The position numbers and the translations under genes are program-made. A stretch of 64,000 nucleotides of DNA from Symbiodinium sp. CCMP2592 (Eukaryota > Sar > Dinophyceae > Suessiales > Symbiodiniaceae), in contig CAJNDT010000968.1 of assembly GCA_905221615.1 (NCBI GenBank), positions 972,501-1,036,500 on the forward strand, written 5' to 3'. Shown here in pieces: positions 1-10,742 of the stretch. The notes under the pieces were generated by a model. That model did no database searches, was not told the DNA's origin, and saw only the letters and a list, made by a program, of their open reading frames with translations. How positions within the stretch are numbered: the stretch's first letter is position 1; every line of letters begins with the position of its first letter.

Positions 1-210
1 TAAACCCCTGAACCCTAAACTTAGCCCCTAAACCTTCGCCCCTAAATCCCTAAACTCTTTCCCCTGGGCCCTAAACCCCCAAGCCGCAAACCCCTAAACC
101 GCTAAGCCCCAAACCCTTGAACCCTAAATCCCAAGCCAGTTTATGGTCTGTGACTTTGGCACTTCCCTTGGGGTGTGAGGGCCTTTAGGGATGAAGGATG
201 TAGGGGTTTA

Positions 211-318
211 CTACTATTTGCTTAAGAAACCCACAAAAAAATTAAAAATAATAATCCCTATATTACCCCCATAAGGAATATATTTTTTATTTTTTGGGGG
301 TTCTTAAGCAAATAGTAG
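211..318. repeat. MITE-like inverted repeat (108 bp)
   Basis: An 18-bp arm at 211-228 is exactly complementary to 301-318, and an A/T-rich continuation extends both arms. The loop is about 50 bp. There is no coding capacity and no second copy was recognised in the window. Confidence 0.7.
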
Positions 319-468
319 TTTAGGTTTTAGGGCTGTGGTTGCTGTAGTAGGTCATACTTGGGGGCTCGGGTCGTGCAGACTGGATGGCGGAAGGCCTCAG
401 CCCTAAACCCGGTTCAAGGAACGTAGAAGTGACCTGAAAATCCTAAACCTCAATCGATAGGTTCCCTA

Positions 469-605
469 AGGGTCCATGTGCCAAATACTATATACTCTGG
501 GCCCAATGATACCTTTGTAGGGAGTACTTTATTTAGGCCAAAAAAATAGACATGTATATACATATATATATATATATATACATACTATTTGGGTACATGG
601 ACCCT
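469..605. repeat. MITE-like inverted repeat with internal (TA)n
   Basis: The left arm at 469-494 pairs with 577-605 with a few mismatches. Both arms contain AGGGTCCATGT followed by CCAAATA-type sequence. A (TA)n microsatellite lies just inside the right arm at about 553-580. Confidence 0.6.
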
Positions 606-1884
606 GGGAGGTTGTGTTTGTCTTTTCTTGCTAAACTAAACGAAGCATGGCTTAGCTGTAGCTGGTCCTGACAGCAGGAGCTCAGCATTGTGGTGCCTTG
701 GCATGTGCAGTGGGCGGATGGAGATTTGTTGCTATGTTTGTTCCCTCAATCCTGACATTTGTAAGCTTCAACCCTTTGCTCTTTTAAGTTCCCAAACAAC
801 AGACCTCAAATCTTCTGCCTTTCCCATTCAGATGTTGGGATTTGGGATGACTTCTGTATACAGTATTGACTTATACATCCTGATACATCTGGGTGAGTAT
901 CGTCGGGGTTCGGGCTCAGGGAGTACATCGCATACGGCAGTATGCAAGTGATGCACGGATGGATGGATGACTTGACCTGGGGTAGCTGGTTTCCTGGTGA
1001 AAAGGGTCAGGTTCAGCTCTCAGCAAGAGGGCCACCCAGAATGTGCACGAATGCGTGAATGAATGTAAGTTCCAAATCCTACAGCCTGCATCCGAAACCC
1101 GAAAGCAACAGACTCCCAATATTACATCCGCGGCAAAGCTATCAAAACCCCAAACCCTTAACCGCAAATCCTAAACCTAAACCTCGAACTTTTAACCCTA
1201 CAACTTTGAAGCCTGACGCCCGAAAGCCTTAAGCCCTAAATTCCAAAAAAGCGAGGTAGCAATGAGCATGGAGGGATTCTGCGAGTGCGTATCTCCGCTG
1301 CATCATCTGATACAGCAATATGTGACCCCAGTGGTTTCCGGAGGCTTTCGGGGTTAGGGGTCAGAGCTTTAATGTTTAGGAATTCTCATCTGGGGTGTAT
1401 TCATCGGAGCCTAAACTGCCCAGGCTCTCCAGCGCGTAACCTTCTGCGAATTCGGGATGCCCTTGCATTGCCTCCTCTTGCTAAATTTCCACAAAGCATT
1501 TTGATGACAACAGTCATGTAGTGGCTGAAGCGACTAGTAAGACGCTAACTTTCTTCCTACGCATTCCTTACCATGTTAGTAAAAATACGCCTCAAAACTG
1601 TAGTTTAGTTGTTGGCTTAAGACCCCTATAGTAAAGAGTGGTGCCACTCTCTGCGAGATTGGAGGCGTTGGAAGGTTTGGAGAGGCTGTTGATGGAGAGG
1701 TTTCAAGCTGGCTAAACCCGAACTCTAGTCTAAGCCCTATCCCCTTGGCTTAGGAGGAAGGAATTGCAGGGCTGTACGGAGGCTATGGAGCCAACGGTCA
1801 AGGAGTGCACAAGCAGCTGGGATGTGCTGGATAAGTTGGTGGGCTCAAGGTTTAGAAGCAGGCTCACCTCGATTTGCAGGCAAA

Positions 1885-2673
1885 ATGCCTTGCCCATCCG
1901 CGTTAAAGCACGCATGGGCCCTGATGGTTCTCCTTGCTGTCCCCGAAGCTGCGGAGGATGACTGTGAGTCCTTTCTGTCCGTTCGGTCCACTCGCAAGTC
2001 CACCAGTGGAATCATTCAGTACACCACGAACGGACTTTGCATCCCATACAAAGACACGAAAGTGCCAAGGTGGAATGTGTCAGAGAATGTCTCAGTCGCA
2101 AGACGGCGAGTACGAGTACGGGACAACCACTTGGACTTCTTTGGGTTCAAAGGTGCAACCTTGGACGGGGTCAACTTCTATCCAACTTGGTGGAGCATCA
2201 CTCCGGGCCAACCAATAGAAGAGCACTGTGTCATCGACGACGAGAGTGACAGACCCAACAGGGTAAAGGTTCTTTGTGGTAGACACCCATCCAAAATGGT
2301 TGCCAAAGATTTCCATTCGGGTACAAGCTCCAAAGTCGACGCCTTCATGGCCCTCGATGACGGCCGGTTCATGGACGAATTGAATTTCGCCTTGGAAGGC
2401 ATCATGCTCTTCAGGTTCAAACAGGGGGAAGACGGGTGGTTGGAGAGAATGGTCCGGATGCGCATTGCGCAGGGCAACTTCGAGTATCCGGTCCAGGACT
2501 GGTTCTTCAGAGAAGGGCATCCTTGGAACATCTACGTGATGGGCGAAGCATGCGCAAAAGTTTATATTGGTCCTGATCGTGGGCTTCTCTGCGAGGTCTC
2601 GGGGCTGGCCTTCTGGAATGCAGGTCGCCATTCAATCAAAGTTTCGCCATATCCCTATGCATATCCCGAATAG
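1885..2673 (+). CDS. Predicted secreted protein of unknown function (262 aa)
   Basis: This is the only convincing gene in the first 35 kb. From the ATG at 1885 the frame runs 262 codons to TAG. The first ~23 residues look like a signal peptide: a short basic start, a hydrophobic core (AWALMVLLAV) and a small-residue cleavage region before EDD. That points to the secretory pathway. The rest has six cysteines, enough for disulfides, several tryptophans (PTWWSITPG, QDWFF) and a Tyr/Pro-rich end. I recognise no family or catalytic motif. The frame is also open from 1822, but I chose 1885 because it places the signal peptide at the N-terminus. No intron is needed. The 8-mer GGCTCAAG at 1842-1849 equals the end of the dinoflagellate spliced leader, but this is too short to prove retroposition. 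Composition is richer and more even than the flanks, which supports coding. Confidence 0.6.
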   Translation: MPCPSALKHAWALMVLLAVPEAAEDDCESFLSVRSTRKSTSGIIQYTTNGLCIPYKDTKVPRWNVSENVSVARRRVRVRDNHLDFFGFKGATLDGVNFYPTWWSITPGQPIEEHCVIDDESDRPNRVKVLCGRHPSKMVAKDFHSGTSSKVDAFMALDDGRFMDELNFALEGIMLFRFKQGEDGWLERMVRMRIAQGNFEYPVQDWFFREGHPWNIYVMGEACAKVYIGPDRGLLCEVSGLAFWNAGRHSIKVSPYPYAYPE

Positions 2674-4410
2674 TAAGCCTAAGCCTACTCCAGACAATTT
2701 CCCTTGCCTTTTCTCTCTGCAGTAGTCCGGAGACGCAGACAGTCTTCCTGCACCGGCAAGAGCCAATAGTTGGCACTAGAGTCAGCCCCTGAAAGAGTTA
2801 AAGAGAAGCATCCTTCAAAAGGTTTCGCACAAACTGCAGAAGATCAAGCCGGTCCCTGTTTGCAGAATTGCAAGTGGCGTTGATTGCAGCAAAGGCTAAT
2901 CTGCCTGCTTGCGATGAGTGCCGAATTAGAGTAAGCAGTTAGCAGTTGCAGAAGTGTTCTCTACCCAGAGCCTGCGCCCGAGTTGCCGGCTCGACAAGCG
3001 GGTAGCATTGCAGCTCCCTTTGAAAGTCTTTCAAGGAGGGAGTGTCGGATGGACGAGGCTGCCTGGACCAGGGACCATTGTCACGTCCTTGCATTGTGTC
3101 TGGCCGATCGCTTGGGTGCATGGTCCTAAAAGCGCAAGTGAAGTGGTTCCTGGTGTTCAGATCTACAGCTTTTGCGGTACTGTTTCGGTCACATCGTGTG
3201 GGCATAGCTCGTGCTGCAAAATGTGACAGGAAGAACTGAATCTCCACATTGCACTGAAGAGTTTAAAGCCTTTGCGTACAGCGGCGTTGCTCCATACACC
3301 CAGTTAACAGACACAGCCGTAATCAAGCATCTAAACCCTCTACCCCCAGACCTTCTAAACCCTCATGACCAAGGTGTGCAAGAGCCCTGAGATGCAGCTG
3401 CATGCACGAAAGTTTGCGGAGGCTGATGCTTTTGCTGCAGTGACTCCTGCCGAGCATCGAAGTTAGATTCAGAGAATCACTAAACCCTGAGCCCTAAGCC
3501 ACGGTTGAAGTCTGGGAAATTGCGAAGACGTTCTTGTGAGAAAGCAGCCACCTGCATTTCAGATATGTCGAGTAGGTATGTAGGCTTCAAAGATGGTTGG
3601 TTCAAAAAGGTTTGGAAAGCTGAATCAGGATAGGGCTTGGTGGTGTATTAGTCAATAATTCTCAGGAGGAGCTATTACTGCGTCGCCCCTCTTGGACAAC
3701 TCTTGTTCGATGGAGAGCTTAGCCCAAAACGCCGAAGCTTGAACTTGTACCATCTTGCTATGTTAGTATCATATTCGTCTGATTACGATTGTTGGTATGA
3801 CAATTATGATGTTGTTGATGATGATGGAGACGATGTTGATGATGGTGATGATGATGGTGATGATGATGATGGTGATGACGATGATATAAATGAGGGGCAC
3901 GATGATGATAGACCCTAAAGCCTACGGTGTAGACGAAGTATCACCGCGATTCTGCCAGAGTGGTGTCGTGTATTCACAAAGAGCGATCATGACCGATCAG
4001 CAAGACGGACGGAAAGCAAATCGGGTTTAGGATGAAGGGTTCAGGGTTTCAGGTTTAGTGTTTACAAGCCTTGATGTTCTGGCATGGAAATAAAGCCAAC
4101 TTAGTCTGAAAGTGTTCGGGGGCATAGGGCGGCGGGCGCAGGGGAGTGACTTCCAATCTTAAACCTTCGTGGTCGACAGTACACCTACATCTTGAACTCT
4201 AAAGCTAAATCTTGAACCCTAGACCCGAAGTCCCCAACACTGAGCCCAAGATCTTCCATCCCTAGAAACCCCAAAAAGGGGTTTTTGCCCCAAGCTCGAA
4301 GATCTATGTGGCTGACATGAAGACTGAGCAGACATCTTCGGACTTATGGACGATGCCAGGAGCTGGCTTGGTGGTCCAGAGTTCTAGGGTTGGTGGTTGG
4401 GTACCCAGAA
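2674..4410. other. Non-coding stretch with a GAT-type microsatellite
   Basis: After the secreted-protein gene the sequence is at first fairly unique (to about 3500). It then returns to degenerate telomere-like words (3330-3360, 3480-3500, 4190-4270). An imperfect (GAT)n/(GGTGAT)n tract occupies 3808-3890 and explains the Asp-rich open frame there. No supported gene was seen. Confidence 0.55.
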
Positions 4411-4486
4411 GCTCCATAGTAGTTCCTTTTTGGGATGACTTTATAGGATTCTATATATGAAACCCAAAAAGGAACTACTATGGAGC
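4411..4486. repeat. Inverted repeat, family E (CTCCATAGTAGTTCC arms)
   Basis: Arms of 24 bp at 4411-4434 and 4463-4486 are perfectly complementary around a 28-bp loop. Related copies occur at 43652-43767 and, as a compound copy, at 44613-44801. Confidence 0.8.
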
Positions 4487-4559
4487 CTCTGGGGGGGAGG
4501 CCTTTGGGCTGAGGGGGGGTTTAGCGGTTTTTGTGAGGGGGGCAGGGAGGGTAGTTTAG

Positions 4560-4865
4560 GCGAAAGGCGCAGGTCGAAATCCTGGTGGCATGCAGATCCA
4601 AGCATTTGTGGACAGCTCCGGGAACATATGGCCTCCTGGATGTGGTCCTGTTCGAGCACGAACGCGTGGAGGTACAAACAGTGGTGCCAGAATGACCCGC
4701 GCAGGTTGCGGAAGGCGGAGCTCATGGAGGCCATGGAGCTTCTTCCAGAACATGTGGAGCTGGTGTCTCCGGAAATGCCGGCCGGATGGCTTGTGCAAGG
4801 ATGTGGAGCAGTTCAACCTTGAGTTTTTCGGCTTTTCTGGCTTCCCAGAGCGCATCCATAGATGA
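4560..4865 (+). pseudogene. Possible decayed gene fragment
   Basis: This patch has coding-like composition unlike its telomere-like surroundings. Plus-strand segments such as DVVLFEHERVEVQTVV in one frame and KAELMEAMELLPEHVELV in another look protein-like. They cannot be joined without a frame change, which suggests a frameshifted remnant. A minus-strand reading is also open, and the family is not recognised. Weak call. Confidence 0.2.
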
Positions 4866-5040
4866 CAGCCGGGATCCTTAAGGAGGGGATGTTAGAGTGT
4901 GTTAGAGTCTTTGAAGTTCGATAGCTGAATTTCTGATTGTGGGTTTGGGCGTGGTTTCTGGTCTGGGTGTGTCATGTGGTGAAAGAAGCAGGTCGGCTGT
5001 GTTGTTTGAGAGCTTCGGGTTCCGTAGGTCTACGGTTTAG

Positions 5041-5205
5041 AGATTTCAGGGCTTGGGCTTAGGGCCCCAAACCCTAAACGCTAAACCCTTAACCCTAAAC
5101 CCTAAACCCTAAACCCTGAACCCTAAACCCTAAACCCTAAACCCAAACCCTAAACCCTAAACCCTTAACCCTAAACCCTTCAGGGATTCAGGGTTTCATG
5201 GCCTC
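5041..5205. repeat. Interstitial telomere-like block with a head-to-head switch
   Basis: G-strand words (GGTTTAG, CTTAGGG) up to about 5062 abut at once about 15 near-perfect CCCTAAA units at 5064-5187. This is the (TTTAGGG)(CCCTAAA) arrangement expected of a telomere-telomere junction. After 5188 the sequence turns back to G-strand words. Confidence 0.75.
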
Positions 5206-6644
5206 GGGCTTGAGGGTGTCTTCAAGCTCAGGTTTGATCTGCAACTTAGGGTTTAGCGCCAGGGCATTAGGGCTCAGGGTTTAGAGTTTTCAAAGTTTTT
5301 TTTGGAAGGCTTTTCAGGTGTATCTACGACTTACGGCCCAAGGGCTTGAGAGTCTAGAACTTATCTGCGGTTTAAGGGTGCGTACTTTGAGGGTCTGGGG
5401 CTTAGGGCTCTGCGGTTTTCACCTGGTCGACGTACGAAATCAGTTTCTTGCATTGGGGTTAGGTTTTATATAGGGTAGTATAGGGCATAGGCACGTATCC
5501 TGGAGTAGAACTTACCTTAAGTAGTTAACCCTCAGCTGTAAGGGTAAACGCAGAGACACTCCGCCGAGGATCATTCTTTCAAGCCGTGTCATGGACAGGG
5601 AGGTCACAGAGAGATGCCCCTCGTGGCCTGGAGAAGAAAACAGAGAGATGGATAGATAGATGAATAGATTTTGATAGATAAATAGATAGCTCAGCAGATA
5701 GCTGCATAGCTGGACAGCGGACAGCCAGCTAGATAAACAGGCAGATCGCTCGATAGCCAGACACACAGCTGGCCTGCTAGCTAGACTCAGCTATAGACAG
5801 ATAGATAGGTAGATAGATGAACAGATAGAGAGATACCTGGTGGGCATGTTGTTTCAATCCCTAAACCCTAAGCCCTATCCCAGGAGCTTGTGGTTCAGCT
5901 ATCATTGCGTTGACCGGTGTCGTAGTATGTCATGTCACTACATAGCAATCTGAGATAATGTACTTATCGCCTAAATCCTAAACCCTAAACCCTAAACCCT
6001 AAACCCTAGTCTGACGAGCCCATATCCGAAAGCTTCAACCCTTCACTCGACGGCTCCTAAAAGGCCCCCCAGAGCCCTGCACCCCAAACCTAAAATACTA
6101 ATCCCTCCACCCCGAACCGTATAAATCCGAACCTGTTCCAGGATCCGAGGAGGAATCGCCACCTTCGGCGAGAGTTGCGAGTCTCTCGCCGAATACGCGC
6201 AAGAGCACGCCTACGAGGCCGAAGACGGAAGATGCCTTGACAAACAGCTTGACAGCGCCAGAAAGATCCCTTTACTTTTTAGGGGTACCATAACCTCTAT
6301 ATAGTTGCAAAGGTTAACCTAGAAATCCACTTGGATACTGCACAACTAAGCCCCTTAAAGGGTTCTATATGAGATCTATACAAGGTTTGGGGTTTATAAG
6401 GTTTATGATTCTGGGTTTGAGGTTAAGGGGCTCCGTAAACGGATCTATATGGGATCTACTGGGTTTAGGGTTCAGAAGGTTTAGGGTTCAGGGTTTAGGA
6501 TTTGGTTTTCAGGGTTTGTAGGGTTTGAGGGTTGGAGACGGACTCTGACGATAGGATTCCTTAAATATTGGATCTAGGGATTACTGGTTTAGGGGTTCTA
6601 GGGTTGAATGTTTAGGGTTTAGGGATTTGTGAGGAGGGCCGTGC
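5206..6644. other. Non-coding: degenerate telomere-like DNA and a GATA-type microsatellite
   Basis: The stretch contains G-strand telomere-like words at 5206-5480, degenerate GATA/GATAGATA repeats at 5640-5840, a clean CCCTAAA run at 5972-6008 and more G-strand words at 6380-6640. No gene was seen. Confidence 0.6.
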
Positions 6645-6752
6645 CAGTAAAGGGAACTCCAGAAAGTTGGAATATGGTTTCAGGGTAGGATACCCTATAA
6701 TTTACCATAAAGGGTTTAGGATAATCATATTCCAACTTTCTGGCTTTTACTG
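6645..6752. repeat. Inverted repeat, AGAAAGTTGGAATATG family
   Basis: Left arm 6645-6676 pairs with right arm 6726-6752 over CAGAAAGTTGGAATATG plus a CAGTAAA end. A diverged complete copy lies at 42379-42473, and half copies at about 11860-11900 and 19086-19110. Confidence 0.7.
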
Positions 6753-6801
6753 TACTGCCGTACGGCGACGGTGACCATGCGCATTCTTTCAGACCCGAAG
6801 T

Positions 6802-6891
6802 ACGGTTGATGATATCCCCTAATAAGGATTATACCATACTTCTCCATAGGCTTGGGGCCTGAAGGTAATGCAGGATTTATATCATCAACAG
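6802..6891. repeat. Inverted repeat, family A copy 1 (degenerate)
   Basis: The right arm (GCAGGATTTATATCATC) is intact. The left arm is reduced to GGTTGATGATAT. This is one of seven copies of the most abundant element family in the window. Confidence 0.65.
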
Positions 6892-7079
6892 CACGTTGAT
6901 CCCCCCCGGAACCTGAAAACGAAGCCCCGAAACGAAAACCACGCGTCCCTCGCCGGTAGGGTTTAGAGTTTAGTAGGGGTTTAGGGTTTAGGGCTCAAAG
7001 ATATAGTATACTAGACTAGACGAAACCCAAGACTCCTTTGCTAGCTGAAGCCTAAACTCAAGGCATAGGCCGCCCACCT

Positions 7080-7620
7080 ACTGTGGGTGGGCGGCGCTTA
7101 AGCCCCTCGACCTCGATGGCGCAGAGCGACCCAAGACGCTTGCCCGCCTCTCCACAGCCATGGGGACAGTAGCACCCACGTCAGGCCCGGTACCGGAGCA
7201 GGTTCTCCTCGGGACCAGTACTGGTCCCTATTTACCCTGAACCCCACCCCCTTCACCATGGAGGACCAAGCCATTTGGGCCCCCCTCCAAAAAGGCACCC
7301 CCCAGGGGGGGCGTGGGGCCTGCAGCAACCAGAGTTCGAGGACCCAGGGGCCTCCAGGCGGGTCCTAGGGGGAGACCTGGACACAAACTGTTTTTTTTGC
7401 CTTTCCTGGGCCCTCTGGCCCCCCTGGCCCCCCCTGACCCCCCCTGGCCCCCCCGGCCCCCCCTGGCCCCCCCAGCTCCCCCCTGACCCCCCCTGACCCT
7501 GACCTGTATTGACCAACTGCCCCTCTCTGGCCCCCGCCGGCCTTGCCTCTGGCCTCCCTGGCCCCCTCACCTACCCTGGCCCTGCCCTGCTTTGCCCCGC
7601 CTGAGGTTGAAGAAAAAGAA
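7080..7620. other. GC-rich low-complexity island (CCCCTGGCC-type repeats)
   Basis: GC content rises sharply. Tandem CCCCCCTGGCC/CCCCCTGACC units at 7410-7500 give collagen-like Pro/Gly frames on both strands. These frames are repeat artefacts. No gene was identified. Confidence 0.55.
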
Positions 7621-10600
7621 AACCGTAGACTGAGTTTAGGTGCTAAACCCTAAAAGGAATAGGTTTGGGTGGTTTGGCCGCCTTAGACGGCGTGGGGTGG
7701 GAGAGTGAATAAAAAGAGCCAACCACAATCAGGCTCAAACGTTGAACCGCTTGAGGACGATGCACTCGAAATTACACTGTCGCAAGCTACTCCCGCTTAT
7801 GCGCCATTCTACGGCAAACCCTAAACCCTAAACCCTAAACCCTAAACCCTAGCCGAAGGGCCGAAAAATCTCCAGGCTTTTCCAGAACTTTTTTGGAGCT
7901 GCGAAACGGCGTACCAGCGTCCGACGGGTGCGAGCCTCAGCATTCGGGGCGTCAGATTTCGGTTGTTCCTGGGTGCTCAGGTGTTCCGGGTTTGGGGTTT
8001 AGCAGTTGGGATATGCAATATATGTCATTATGCTTGCTGCGGATTGTTGGATTCGCTGAATCCATGCTTATGCTTCCTGCTGAGGTTTCCCTACTGCCTG
8101 ACGAGGACGAGGTTGCGCAGCTGCAGGCGAACTGTGCTTGCGAGCAAAATTACACCCACGGACCCCAGACTCCCATGACATCGGGTATTGTGAACAGGGG
8201 GGATGCGTCCTGATAGTACGATAGTTGGGAACTTTACTGAGAACCTAACCTAGATTTTTAAAACTGCCGCATAGAGCGTTGCATGCCACAAGTGCAGAGC
8301 CCTCTGCAGACGCCCACCCCTTGCACAGCATGCGAGTATCTAACCGCGTCGCAAGCTCAACGTTGCAGGACGCTCGACCACCCATAAGGCTGCGATCTTC
8401 CAGCTGAAGTGATCCTTATAAGTGATGTTGAGCACAATATGCAACCCTAAACGCAACGAGACCTTCAACCCAAAGCCACAACCCATCCTTATACTCATGA
8501 ATAGCAAACCGATATACCAAGAGACCTTCAACCCCAAACCTTAAACCGCACAGGTTGCGATTCTTGTTTTGGGTCTCGAACTGTAGAGTCGCGGCGGATG
8601 ATGGGCGGAAAGCTATACTTTGCGAACTCGCAGACAGAGTCGGACGTGCATAGACATCTTACTCCATAAAACCCCTAAACCCTAAGGCCCAAAACCCTAC
8701 ACCCTAAACCCTAACCCCCAAACCTCAAACCCCTAAACCCCCTAAATCCCTAAACCCCTAAACCTAAGGCCTAAGGCCTGAACCTTAATCCGGCAACGAC
8801 CCAATCAGTCAGAAGACTCGGAAAGACTACAGGCGCTTCAGTATCAGTATCGACACCAACACAGCGCTGCCGCTGGGTTGCATGAGCGGTTTAGGGGTTT
8901 AGGGGTTTAAGGTTTGGGGTTTGGGGTTTAGGGTTTGGGATTTAGGGTGTAGTGTTAAGGGTTAGGGGTTTAGGGGTTTAGGGGTTTAGGGTTTTGTACT
9001 TGTGGCTTTGGCATTTGGCTTCCTGACGGAGCAGATGTTGTATGTCAGTGTGTCCAGGACAAGCTACTACGCACCATCAACAACATGATGAAAAGTCGAC
9101 GGTCGACAGCGATCGTGGAACGGATCTGCTTTCGCCCGAAGCCCTAAACGAGCGGTTTGACGAATGCTAAGATGCGGTCCCCAAATAGTCAAGAACCCTA
9201 CCCAAAAACTTCAGTCAATGGCGCATGCTGAAAGCCGGGGGGGAGGGAGGTGGAACGCAGAATGCGAACACATCCAGTGGTTGGGCTTCAGTTTTCCTGT
9301 CAGGGCTTGGGATCTATACCAAGTATGCTAGCCTTGTAAGGTTTATGGTTGAGGGTTCAAGGTAATAACCATCATGGTTTGGATGACCGTACTGGATCTA
9401 TGTGATCATCATCCAAAGGATGAACCCTAAACCGCTAAACCCTAAACCCCTAAACCCTGAACCCCTAAACTTTAAGCCCAAATCCAAAATCCCCACCCTA
9501 GTACGCACAAGTATTTTGGGGGGTTCCTTATGAGTACTATATTCAATACAGGTATATTTATGAATCATATCTAGAATATTATGGATAGCAATACATAAGC
9601 CGAAGCTTTTCGCTCGAAGCTCGCCCCGCCCCAAACCCCCAAAAGCCTAATCGACGGGCATGCTCCCTGGCCGAACCGCGCAGAAGCATCACAAGCTAAC
9701 AATCATAGGAGGCCAAAAGGGTTTTTAGGCTATGGGGGTGTAGTAGATTAGGGTTCCCATAATAGGGTTCATATTAAGGAATCCCCACCCCAAGAATCTT
9801 AAACCCCCCTTTTGGCCTACCATCAAACAAGAGTATAAGGGCTATTAGGGTGTATGGGGTTTATGGGGTTTATGGGTTTAGGGTTGAGATGCAGAATGGG
9901 AATGAGAGCTAAAGTATGTTGCCGCTTTACGATACTAACTTTTCGAGGCGGCGGGTGAAGAGCTAGCGCACATCGTGCTGTGCCTCCGCTTCAAGCGAGA
10001 GACAAATCCTGAGAGGCTATCGCACTTACACCATCAACACCGACCCTAAACCTCGCAAGCCCTGATCCCTAAACCCACAACCCAAAGCCATCTAGAACCG
10101 TGACCCTACAACCCTGAAAGCCCTAAAACCCTAAACCCTAAATTCTAAACCCCTAAAACCCCAACACCCTAAACCCTAAATTCCTAAAGCCGTGTCTTGT
10201 TGTTCAGGCCAACCCTCGCACGTGGAATGCAAAAGTTCGCGCCACTTAAACCCTAAAGACCTAAGCCCCAAACCCAAAAGTCAATTAAAACCGTAAAGAC
10301 CTAAACTCCAAACCTCAAAATCGAAAAATGGAACAGCTAAACTGACCCTAAATCCTAAACCCCGAACCCCTAAACCTCTAAACCTCTAAACTCCTAAACC
10401 CTAAACCCTAACAAGAAACGTAAAGCTCAAAAGGTCTCCTCCGCGGGAGGGGCACCAAAGAAGGACGAGTTTCCCGGGCCTTTGGTTTAAGGATGTCGTG
10501 TTTCGGCCCGGGGTTCACAGTAGAAGCCCGGTTTAGGGTTTAGGAATTTTAGGGTTTAGGGTTTAGGAATTTTAGGGTTTAGGGTGTACTGGTTTAGGGG

Positions 10601-10623
10601 TTTAGTGTCTAGGGTTTAGGGTT
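7621..10623. other. Gene-free telomere-like region with one inverted repeat
   Basis: CCCTAAA blocks lie at 7816-7852, 8670-8780, 9420-9470 and 10060-10400. TTTAGGG blocks lie at 8886-8998 and 10528-10625. Short GC-rich pieces of 100-120 bp sit between oppositely oriented blocks. An inverted repeat at 9704-9823 is listed separately. The open frame at 7893-8213 shows no recognisable protein feature. Confidence 0.6.
9704..9823. repeat. Inverted repeat (GGCCAAAAGGG arms)
   Basis: Left arm AGGAGGCCAAAAGGGTTT at about 9707-9725 pairs with right arm AAACCCCCCTTTTGGCCTAC at 9801-9820, with small mismatches. The loop is about 75 bp. Only one copy was seen. Confidence 0.6.
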
Positions 10624-10742
10624 AAAGTTGGAAACCCAATAGCCTCAAACCTTAGAGAAGGGACTGTCCTGGGGGCTCTCAATCCTTAAGAGATACTGTA
10701 GAAGGAATCCCGGCACTATTTGGCAATCCGGTTTCCAACTTT
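10624..10742. repeat. Inverted repeat, family F copy 1 (AAAGTTGGAAAC)
   Basis: Terminal AAAGTTGGAAAC/GTTTCCAACTTT arms enclose an asymmetric core containing AATCCCGGCACTATTTGGC. The same core appears reverse-complemented between the same arms at 19738-19824. Confidence 0.65.

Larger units (their letters stand above)
1..1884. other. Gene-free region with telomere-like repeats and two inverted-repeat elements
   Basis: Degenerate CCCTAAA-type sequence occupies about 1-130 and 1140-1240. Two imperfect inverted-repeat elements and a (TA)n run lie between them and are listed separately. The short open frames here overlap one another and show no recognisable protein pattern, so I see no gene before 1885. 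Confidence 0.6.

Noticed and set aside
1842..1849. GGCTCAAG as a certain spliced-leader relic
   Set aside because: Only 8 bases match and the TTTT before it is absent; kept only as a weak hint.
7253..7570. Collagen-like Gly/Pro frames on both strands
   Set aside because: By-product of CCCCTGGCC-type repeats; both strands give equally good frames.
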